From contig CP064963.1 of the NCBI GenBank assembly GCA_016699165.1, positions 1,612,001 to 1,676,000 of the forward strand: a stretch of 64,000 bases of DNA, in the 5' to 3' direction. This document shows, piece after piece, positions 1 to 6,569 of the stretch. Numbering within the stretch: the stretch's first letter is position 1; each line of letters begins with the position of its first letter. The DNA is from Candidatus Melainabacteria bacterium. Its GTDB lineage: Bacteria; Cyanobacteriota; Vampirovibrionia; Obscuribacterales; Obscuribacteraceae. A program made the position numbers and the translations under genes. Under the pieces are notes generated by a model that made no database searches, was not told where the DNA came from, and worked only from the letters and a program-made list of their open reading frames with translations.

Positions 1-215
1 ATTTTTTGAACAATTTGAGAACATACAATATACAGCATTAAACGTTTAACGAAGTCATAACTTTTCAGCCTTGCACTAGCCAAGCAGGCAAAAATTAAAG
101 TTGTTATGATGCAAATAGACGTGGTGCCGACGTTATGTCAAACGGTGCTGCGATGGCGTTCGCGGTAGGCACTTCAATAACTACTTAACTAAGGCGGGAA
201 AGACTCGCACCATAA

Positions 216-779
216 ATGATAGAAATGCATGTGGATACAGTTGTTTTTGACCGAAAATCAGGCGAAACAGTTGTTGTTTTGAGCGATCAGGAAAGAAAAA
301 TTGCCCTTCCGGTTTGGGTTGGAATAACAGAGGCAAAAGCGATAAGTCTGGCACTCAATAACACTAGCTCCAAGCGCCCATTGACTCACGATCTGCTTTT
401 GAGCGTAATAAGCCAGACCGGATACAAAGTATCCGAGGTGGTTGTAAACGAACTTGAATCGAATGTTTTCAAAGCGCAAATCACTTTAACACCAGCAGCG
501 CAAAACCAGAGCCCAAACGACTTTAGGGCTCCAGTCAAATTAGATTCGCGCCCTTCTGACGCGATAGCAATAGCTGCACTTTTAGGACTTGGCGTTCAAG
601 TGTCGCCTGATGTTCTGGCTAAAGCCAATTTCTTGATTGGCGGACAAAAAGAGAAAGAAATTCAAAGCGAAGATTTTAAAAATTTCGTACAGTCTGTCAA
701 AGCCTCCGACTTCAAACTCCCTGGCTTTCAAGGCTTAATCGAATTGCCTAAAGACGAGGGAGAAAGCGAAGCCAAGTAG
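216..779 (+). CDS. Bifunctional nuclease family protein (DUF151/BFN)
   Basis: This 187-residue protein matches the bifunctional nuclease (DUF151) family across its first ~135 residues. The N-terminus MIEMHVDTVVFDRKSGE is typical, as are the ALPVWVGITEAKAI block (residues ~29-42) and the RPSDAIAIAALLG block (~112-124). Plant and bacterial members have reported DNase/RNase activity, and the domain often serves in stress-linked functions; the real substrate here is unknown. A charged tail of about 45 residues follows the domain. The ATG at 216 keeps the conserved MIEM start; an internal ATG at 225 is possible. No strong Shine-Dalgarno is seen. It stands alone ahead of the FMN reductase gene, 55 bp away. 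Confidence 0.87.
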   Translation: MIEMHVDTVVFDRKSGETVVVLSDQERKIALPVWVGITEAKAISLALNNTSSKRPLTHDLLLSVISQTGYKVSEVVVNELESNVFKAQITLTPAAQNQSPNDFRAPVKLDSRPSDAIAIAALLGLGVQVSPDVLAKANFLIGGQKEKEIQSEDFKNFVQSVKASDFKLPGFQGLIELPKDEGESEAK

Positions 780-834
780 ATTTGGTTTGTGCTAGATCTT
801 ATGTCCCAAGATTATTCAAAGGCAGGAGATCACA

Positions 835-1410
835 GTGGCTACAAAAATACTTTGCTTTGCTGGAAGTCTGCGCAAAGACTCTTTCAACAAAAAACTGGCT
901 AAACTAGCCGCGACGAAAGCCGAGGCTGCGCAAGCCACGGTTACTTATGTTGATTTGAAAGATTACCCTATGCCCATTTACGACGGCGATATCGAGGCAT
1001 CAGAGGGAATTGGGGACAACGCAAAAAAAATAAAAGCGTTAATGAAAGACCATCAAGGCTTTATTATTTCCTGTCCTGAATATAACTCGTCCATAACCCC
1101 GGTATTAAAGAACACCATTGATTGGGCATCTCGTCCACTTGAAGGAGAAAAAGGCCTAGAATGTTTTAAGGGCAAAGTAGTTGCTTTGTTTGCAGCATCT
1201 CCAGGAAAACTTGGAGGACTGCGCGGGCTTGTGACAGTCAGAGCGATTTTAGAATCGATTGGAGTAATTTGTATTCCAGATCAATTTTCAGTTGCTATGG
1301 CACAAGAAGCATTCGATTCTGATGGCAATTTAAAAGACGCCAAGCAAATGGCAGAGGTGGAGCGCATCTCTAAACGCCTGGTGGAAGTAACCACACTTTT
1401 AAATAAGTAA
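835..1410 (+). CDS. NADPH-dependent FMN reductase family protein
   Basis: This 191-residue flavodoxin-fold protein is probably a cytosolic NAD(P)H-dependent FMN or quinone/azo reductase. The phosphate-binding loop GSLRKDSFNKKLA lies at residues ~10-22. The flavin-contact segment PEYNSSITPVLKNTIDWASR lies near residues 82-101 and is diagnostic for the family (PEYN...P..LKN.iDW). The start is a GTG at 835 preceded by GGCAGGAGATCACA, a good ribosome-binding site. The length is normal for the family. The electron acceptor cannot be read from the sequence. Chromate/quinone reductase ChrR and azoreductase AzoB types are the closest alternatives. Confidence 0.88.
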   Translation: MATKILCFAGSLRKDSFNKKLAKLAATKAEAAQATVTYVDLKDYPMPIYDGDIEASEGIGDNAKKIKALMKDHQGFIISCPEYNSSITPVLKNTIDWASRPLEGEKGLECFKGKVVALFAASPGKLGGLRGLVTVRAILESIGVICIPDQFSVAMAQEAFDSDGNLKDAKQMAEVERISKRLVEVTTLLNK

Positions 1411-1513
1411 CTAAGTCACCGTACTTGATACTAGCCATTACGAATCTTCATTAAGCGCCAAGTTACACAAGCGCCTGGGAATGATAGTTATAGGTATTGG
1501 TTGGTTTCGGGCA

Positions 1514-2479
1514 ATGAAAAAAGAAGAGCGTATTGACGCGGCAGTATTTTCTGTCGTAGACCCAAGTTTGTTCGAAGATTCGGTCTCCTCGCAGGATAAC
1601 GAGGGAGCATCACCTTTTGTCGGCACAAGCAATTTTGCGATGGTTGACGATGAAGCCGATATTTTGCGCAAATATTTAAAAGACATCGGACGGCACAGAC
1701 TACTTTCAGCTAAAGAAGAAATAGATCTTGCACGTGCAATTTTGCAAGGAGATCAAATCGCCAGGCGGCGTCTCATCCAGTGCAATTTGCGATTGGTGGT
1801 CAGTGTAGCAAAAAAATATCGCGGTCGCGGACTCACTTTTCTTGATTTGATTCAGGAAGGAAGTCTGGGACTGATGCGAGCTGTGGAAAAATTCGATTCT
1901 GGTCAGGGATGTCGATTTTCAACCTATGCAACCTGGTGGATTCGTCAGGCAATCATGCGTGCCATTGCTGACAAAGCACGTATCATCCGCATTCCGGTGC
2001 ACATTACTGAAACGCACAGCAAACTGCGCAAGTCTATAAATCAGTTATGGATTAAACTTGGTCGCGCGCCAAGCCTAGATGAAATATCGCGTGACACGCT
2101 AATCTCGGTAGATAAAATAGAACATGCAATGGCTGCGGCTAATGCATCGATGACATCTTTAGATGCTCCAGTAAAGGATAATCAGGATTCGACTATCTCA
2201 GATATGCTTGCAGACCCTTGTAGTGAAAACCCTGACAATGCGACTGCTCAAGTGCTGCTAATGAGCGATTTGAGAAAAGTTCTGCTTGAGTTGAACGAGC
2301 GCGAACAAGAAGTTCTTGTGCGTCGCTTTGGGCTGGATGGAGCTAAGCCTGCCACTCTTGAAGAAATAGCAAAATCATTTAAAGTCAGCCGTGAGCGAAT
2401 TCGAAAAATGGAATTAGCTGCAATCAAAAAATTGAAGAAGAACCCAAATGCATTGGAGCTTAAGAGCTACCTGAACTAA
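1514..2479 (+). CDS. RNA polymerase sigma factor, sigma-70 family (group 2-like)
   Basis: This is a primary-type sigma factor of 321 residues from the ATG at 1514. Region 1.2 is seen as YLKDIGRHRLLSAKEEIDLA. Region 2 is very well conserved, including DLIQEGSLGLMRAVEKFD (2.2) and RFSTYATWWIRQAI (2.3-2.4, the -10 recognition helix). Region 3 carries IRIPVHITET. Region 4 ends with the helix-turn-helix TLEEIAKSFKVSRERIRKME for -35 contact. It lacks the long region 1.1 of housekeeping RpoD, so it resembles the non-essential group 2 factors common in cyanobacteria. An upstream in-frame ATG at 1481 would add a hydrophobic MIVIGIGWFRA with a ribosome-binding-like CTGGGA too close to it, so I prefer 1514. 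Confidence 0.9.
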   Translation: MKKEERIDAAVFSVVDPSLFEDSVSSQDNEGASPFVGTSNFAMVDDEADILRKYLKDIGRHRLLSAKEEIDLARAILQGDQIARRRLIQCNLRLVVSVAKKYRGRGLTFLDLIQEGSLGLMRAVEKFDSGQGCRFSTYATWWIRQAIMRAIADKARIIRIPVHITETHSKLRKSINQLWIKLGRAPSLDEISRDTLISVDKIEHAMAAANASMTSLDAPVKDNQDSTISDMLADPCSENPDNATAQVLLMSDLRKVLLELNEREQEVLVRRFGLDGAKPATLEEIAKSFKVSRERIRKMELAAIKKLKKNPNALELKSYLN

Positions 2480-2504
2480 AGGCCTATACGCTTAACGTAT
2501 TTGC

Positions 2505-2819
2505 GTGTCAATACCTTGCAGGCTTTATCAATATATTTTAGAAAAACACTTCGGCGAAATCGACCCTCGACTGCAAGAAGTAATGTCGGTGCTAAAGCGC
2601 AGCAACGAATCGGTCATGCAGCTGCTCATGAACTTGCTTGAGATTTATCGCTATGACGTAAGCGCACCTCAATTCGAGTATGAAGGTCTAGATCTTGGAT
2701 GCCTGGTTAAAAAATCAACTGGCTTAATTAATTGCGAAAGCAAATCTGGAGAAGGCACCACTTTTACTATAACGTTGCCCCGCTCACTGACTGAGGCAGC
2801 TAATAGCTCTTTAAATTAA
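2505..2819 (+). pseudogene. Histidine kinase remnant with two deletions
   Basis: This 104-codon frame joins two pieces of a sensor histidine kinase. Residues ~8-60 resemble the second helix of a HisKA dimerisation domain (LKRSNESVMQLLMNLLEIYR) followed by the usual linker. Residues ~72-95 are the very end of the HATPase domain (NCESKSGEGTTFTITLPRS, the G2 box and last strand). The sensor region, the phosphorylated His box, and the N, F and G1 boxes are absent. An in-frame stop at 2493 closes the frame just upstream. It cannot phosphorylate a partner. The frame has stayed open across the inner deletion, so the deletion may be recent or the piece may be kept as a short dimerising protein. It lies 25 bp after the sigma factor gene. 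Confidence 0.7.
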
Positions 2820-2903
2820 GGGGCTGCACCCCGAAGCTATGAGGAACTTCTTGAATGCAGCCTTCCTCTCCTGGGAGGGAGAACTTAATATGAAACTGGT
2901 TGT

Positions 2904-3299
2904 TTATGCGGGCTGTCTGCGGTAACGCTCGCTGCTATCAGTTGCAACTCCAATTACAAGTGTAATCAAGCCGCCCCAGATTGCGGGCCACCATCCAGAT
3001 ACGCTCAGCGCTGCCGGCATCACACTCGATGTTAAAAGAAGAGTGTACGCTGGCAATAACCAGAATCCTAAAATCCAAAGTGGAATGAGTATCAACAGTC
3101 CTATGCCAAGCGTGCCTACTGCGACTACTGCGGTAATAGCAGTTGCCACCCAGGTCACGACTACGCCCAAGATGCTGAATACAAGCGCAAGTCCGATAGA
3201 AGTCATAAATCCGCCGCGAACATCAATGCCGCCTATCATCGGCAAAATGAAATGAAAGGCAAGTGCCAGCAAAACTAACCTGATTAGAAATGATGTCAT
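2904..3299 (-). CDS. Small membrane protein, phage-holin-4 / superfamily IV-like
   Basis: This is a 131-residue integral membrane protein with about four hydrophobic helices and Gly/Val/Ile-rich stretches (GIGLLILIPLWILGFWLLPA). It resembles the 'phage holin family protein'/DUF360-type four-helix proteins common in bacterial genomes; there is no phage context here, so a lytic role is not implied. The start at 3299 is set by GGGAGG seven bases upstream of the ATG; the longer frame to 3344 is unlikely. It is divergent from the NADH dehydrogenase gene, with about 120 bp between the starts. Function unknown. Confidence 0.65.
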   Translation of the reverse strand: MTSFLIRLVLLALAFHFILPMIGGIDVRGGFMTSIGLALVFSILGVVVTWVATAITAVVAVGTLGIGLLILIPLWILGFWLLPAYTLLLTSSVMPAALSVSGWWPAIWGGLITLVIGVATDSSERYRRQPA

Positions 3300-3419
3300 C
3301 TTTAAACCTCCCGGAAAAATACTTAATTGCGCTCCACATCTCACGAAGTAGCACGGGGTGCTAAAAACGATGCGCCAAATAGGCGCTTTACAGCCCCAAT
3401 CGGGTACAATGCCAACACT

Positions 3420-5525
3420 ATGGCTAGCCCCAGAATTTTAATCATCGGTGGCGGTTTTGCTGGCGTCAAATGCGCTCGCAAACTACGCCAGGCGCTGCCT
3501 CAAACCCAATATGAAATTGTGTTGTTCAACCAGGAAAATCATATGGTTTTCCATCCACTTTTAGCGGGCGTAGCAGGTGGAACGCTTCAACCAAAAGACG
3601 TTTCAGCCCCTCTACGCCAGATGCTCAAAGGAGTCTGGTGCCGAACAGAATCTGTGCTTTCTTTAGATTTAGATTCTAAATGCATCGAATATGAAGCTTA
3701 CGATGAAACCAGACGCAAGATGAGCTTCGACTATCTGGTCATCGCAGCTGGTAACAAAGTTGACCTGTCCGCAATACCAGGCATGAACGACCACGCCTTT
3801 TCATTCAAGACTGTAGGCGACGCCCTTGCCCTACAAGCTCACATCATGGAACAGTTAGAAAAGGCTGAAGTCTGCGACGACCCTGCCCAGAAAAAATGGC
3901 ATCTATCTTTTGTCATTGTCGGTGCTGGATTTTCAGGTGTGGAAGTTGCTGGCGAAATTAACGATCTGGTCAGGCGCAGTCGTAAATTTTTCAGTCATAT
4001 CGAAGAAGGAGATATTTCAGTCACCATCGTGCATTCACGCGATCAGATTCTGCCCGAACTCGATACTCGCCTTCGAGCCTTCGCCCAAGATCGCATGAGC
4101 AAAGCTGGCGTTCGTATCTTATTAAATGCGATGGCAAGCCGCGCCACACCACTTGGTATTACTCTAAAAGATAAGCAATATGTGCATGGTGCCACCATCG
4201 TTTGTACTATCGGCACAAGTCCACTTCCTATGATTCAAAAATTGAATGTCAAAAAAGAACGCGGACGCATCTGCACAAATCCAGACATGTCCGTGCCAGG
4301 CTATAAAAATGTCTGGGCGATAGGCGATTGCGCCGCAGTTATAAACGCACTAGACGGAAAAATTTGTCCCACAGTCGCTCAATTTGCAGAGCGCCAGGCA
4401 AAACAAGTTGCAGAAAATATCATTGCCACACTCGAAAACAAACCGACCAAACCTTTTCACTATAAAATGATGGGCTCTATGTGCGCCATTGGCGGCTACG
4501 ATGCCGTGGCAGACATCATGGGTGTGCGCATCTCGGGCTTTCCCGCCTGGTTTATCTGGCGCGGCGTGTACTTGATGAAACTGCCTTCGGTTTTTCAAAT
4601 TGTAAAAGTGGGGCTGGAATGGGGTTGCGATCTTATTTTCCCTCGCACACTTGCTCACATGAAAGCAGATAGATCAAAAAGAATCTGGCGAGCATTTTAT
4701 TCTGCCGGCGATAATGTTATTGAAGAAGGCGATGCTGGGACTGAATTTTATGTGATTGAGCGAGGCGAAGCCGAAGTTGGTCGCAAAAAATTAAATGGCG
4801 AAGGTGAAGACTTAATTGCCGTGCTTGGACCTGGTGATTTCTTTGGTGAAGGCGCTCTTCTCGATAATCGCCCGCGTTCAGCCTCTGTGCATGCTCGCAG
4901 CGATTTGGAAGTGACAGTTATGGGCTCTAATGTGTTCAGTCAAATTTCAACGGCACTAAGTCCTTTAAAAGAGGCAGTTGTAAAAGCGATGAATCGCCGC
5001 ACTAATATTTGGAAAAGTTTGCACGAAGTACGCGAAGTGTTAGAACTCATTCCACTAAAGGCGCTGATTCAGCCACTGCCGGAATCGCCTCTAAGTGCTG
5101 ATTATCACGTGGTTGACGCCATTCATAAGTTAAACATAAGTAGACTGGACTTTTTGCCCGTGACCGATGACGACGGTCGTTTGATTGGAATGATTACGCG
5201 CTCAGATTTATTGCGCTCAATTGAAGTTGCAGCAGCATTGCCTGAAGGTGCTGAGATGAATATCACCGCCAAAGATATCATGGTGCAAAATCCAATTGCC
5301 ATAACCGTTTCAGACACTGCCGCTCTTGCCATAATGACTATGCGCGAGCACGGATTTAAAGTGGTGCCTGTGGTGGAAGATTTAGAATCGCGCCGAATTG
5401 TTGGCTATGTCCGCATCGAAAATGTGATGGATCATATCGCTCAAAAATTATTGGTGCGTGAAAAGACCGCCACAGGCGAAGTGCGCGTCACTAAAGAAAT
5501 GCCTAAATTGAAGATTGAAATTTAA
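3420..5525 (+). CDS. Type II NADH dehydrogenase fused to cNMP-binding and CBS-pair domains
   Basis: This 701-residue fusion joins an oxidoreductase to two sensing modules. Residues ~1-415 form an NDH-2 (non-proton-pumping NADH:quinone oxidoreductase). It shows the FAD loop IIGGGFAGVKCARKL (~8-22), the NADH loop VIVGAGFSGVEVAGEI (~163-178) and the FAD-contacting AIGDCAA (~300). Residues ~424-525 form a cyclic-nucleotide-binding domain with an intact phosphate cassette, FFGEGALLDNRPRSASV. Residues ~555-690 are a pair of CBS domains, which usually bind adenine nucleotides. Two domains that may report cAMP/cGMP and energy charge are therefore joined to an entry point of the respiratory chain. The start at 3420 is chosen because the FAD motif follows at once; the frame upstream is unconserved-looking. 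Confidence 0.9.
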   Translation: MASPRILIIGGGFAGVKCARKLRQALPQTQYEIVLFNQENHMVFHPLLAGVAGGTLQPKDVSAPLRQMLKGVWCRTESVLSLDLDSKCIEYEAYDETRRKMSFDYLVIAAGNKVDLSAIPGMNDHAFSFKTVGDALALQAHIMEQLEKAEVCDDPAQKKWHLSFVIVGAGFSGVEVAGEINDLVRRSRKFFSHIEEGDISVTIVHSRDQILPELDTRLRAFAQDRMSKAGVRILLNAMASRATPLGITLKDKQYVHGATIVCTIGTSPLPMIQKLNVKKERGRICTNPDMSVPGYKNVWAIGDCAAVINALDGKICPTVAQFAERQAKQVAENIIATLENKPTKPFHYKMMGSMCAIGGYDAVADIMGVRISGFPAWFIWRGVYLMKLPSVFQIVKVGLEWGCDLIFPRTLAHMKADRSKRIWRAFYSAGDNVIEEGDAGTEFYVIERGEAEVGRKKLNGEGEDLIAVLGPGDFFGEGALLDNRPRSASVHARSDLEVTVMGSNVFSQISTALSPLKEAVVKAMNRRTNIWKSLHEVREVLELIPLKALIQPLPESPLSADYHVVDAIHKLNISRLDFLPVTDDDGRLIGMITRSDLLRSIEVAAALPEGAEMNITAKDIMVQNPIAITVSDTAALAIMTMREHGFKVVPVVEDLESRRIVGYVRIENVMDHIAQKLLVREKTATGEVRVTKEMPKLKIEI

Positions 5526-5797
5526 ATTGCTGCGCGTTTCTGCAACGACTTCTAAGAGTGGTCTTTTAGCTGCCTATAACGTCGATATTTTTCGCTTCTG
5601 GAAACGCTTCCCCTGACTGCCTTTCAAAAAGACTTTGTGAGAAAAACCATCAATATTTACTATAGCTTGACGGGCTCACGGTTTCGAGCTAAACGCAAGA
5701 AATCCTTTCATCTAGTAGTAAAAATGCGCATAATCTCTCACATGCGGTCTCTGAAACGCTCACCCAGTAAGTATTTCAAAACGTGTTTTTTCTGACG

Positions 5798-6148
5798 TTA
5801 TAGGTAGACAAAATACTGTTCGAAAATGTGGATGCGGTCGTTCAAGGGCGCATTCACCAGTTGTATTCGCGCGTTAGTGGCACTAGTTTTGCTCCCGTTT
5901 GCACATTCCTCGCAGTTTGCCACCAGACGTGAAAAACGCATATGCAATCCGTGCGATATGTGCGATATCAAGGCGAAACTGGGATTACGTCTGCCACGCT
6001 CAATCTTGCTGATAAAAGCACGATCTACTCCGGACTCTTCAGCAAGCTCTTCTTGCGACATACCGAGCCGTTTTCGGCGGGCGGCAACTGCCTTACCCAA
6101 ACATTCGATAATTAGTTTCTGGTGCTGCGCCTTCTTCTTGTCTGCCAT
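5798..6148 (-). CDS. XRE-family helix-turn-helix regulator
   Basis: This is a 116-residue DNA-binding protein. A Cro/C1-type helix-turn-helix occupies residues ~13-75 (GKAVAARRKRLGMSQEELAE, then GVDRAFISKIERGRRNPSFA). A Cys-containing tail of ~40 residues is not recognisable. The start at 6148 follows GAGGAG at good spacing. The 5' region holds a 19-bp direct repeat with 21-bp spacing and an inverted repeat, both candidate operators, so self-regulation and control of the divergent small gene at 6354 are plausible. It could be a lone regulator or the remnant of a toxin-antitoxin or restriction-control pair, but no partner gene is visible. Confidence 0.85.
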   Translation of the reverse strand: MADKKKAQHQKLIIECLGKAVAARRKRLGMSQEELAEESGVDRAFISKIERGRRNPSFALISHISHGLHMRFSRLVANCEECANGSKTSATNARIQLVNAPLNDRIHIFEQYFVYL

Positions 6149-6181
6149 TTGTAACTCTCCTCATATTTCTAGAGTCGGCGG

Positions 6182-6221
6182 GTTCATCGCCAATTCATTT
6201 ATGTTCATCGCCAATTCATTT
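6182..6221. repeat. Tandem 19-bp direct repeat, 21-bp period, upstream of XRE gene
   Basis: GTTCATCGCCAATTCATTT occurs at 6182-6200 and again, identically, at 6203-6221, separated by 2 bp. The 21-bp period equals two helical turns, so both copies face the same side of the DNA. The pair begins 33 bp upstream of the XRE start codon, in the position of a promoter or operator. A dimeric regulator bound at both sites is the simplest reading. Confidence 0.7.
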
Positions 6222-6269
6222 GTAGCGTCTAAGTTAAAAAGTCGTGACTTATCGGCATCCAGCCTCGTA

Positions 6270-6285
6270 ATAACGGCATCGTTAT
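6270..6285. promoter_or_regulatory. Inverted repeat ATAACG-N4-CGTTAT
   Basis: A perfect 6-bp inverted repeat (ATAACG, spacer GCAT, CGTTAT) sits between the XRE regulator and the divergent small gene at 6354. Its size and symmetry fit a helix-turn-helix dimer site. Its role is inferred from position only. Confidence 0.4.
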
Positions 6286-6353
6286 CAGTTAATTTGCTAT
6301 ACACAAATTGGGCTGAAAAGATTCAGTAATCAGATGATTGGAACAGTTAGATT

Positions 6354-6569
6354 ATGGACTCTAAAGACAAATCAAATTCACAACCTATAAAAGAGCTTGA
6401 GTGGCTGGCTAGCTTTTTTATAAATCACGGACGTAGTGATATCGCTAAGAAAATTTTTGAAGAAGTTAAAGGATTGCAGTCTCGCAAAAAAGGTGGACAG
6501 AATAGTAATTTCCACCAGGACGATAAGAACTCGCAAATGAATTCTAACTCTTCAAACGAATCTTCTTAG
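6354..6569 (+). CDS. Small hypothetical protein divergent from XRE regulator
   Basis: This is a 71-residue soluble protein. Residues ~12-40 look like an amphipathic helical hairpin (ELEWLASFFINHGRSDIAKK); the last 30 residues are low-complexity Asn/Ser/Gln/Asp. I recognise no family. It is divergent from the XRE gene and separated from it by the direct and inverted repeats, and its 3' end overlaps the convergent giant membrane protein gene by 4 bp. Coding status is supported by the sensible composition of its first half, but the ribosome-binding site is weak. Confidence 0.5.
   Translation: MDSKDKSNSQPIKELEWLASFFINHGRSDIAKKIFEEVKGLQSRKKGGQNSNFHQDDKNSQMNSNSSNESS

Noticed and set aside
1..215. 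Promoter-like TTGAAC/TACAAT in the first 100 bp
   Set aside because: Spacing and hexamers do not match a sigma-70 promoter, and the upstream context is outside the window.
2820..2832. GGGGCTGCACCCC as a terminator after the kinase remnant
   Set aside because: The stem is only four base pairs and no T-run follows.
6182..6221. CRISPR-like array
   Set aside because: Only two copies with a 2-bp gap; no spacers and no cas genes.
5826..6329. 167-codon plus-strand frame across the XRE gene
   Set aside because: It runs antisense to a well-supported helix-turn-helix gene and shows no family pattern.
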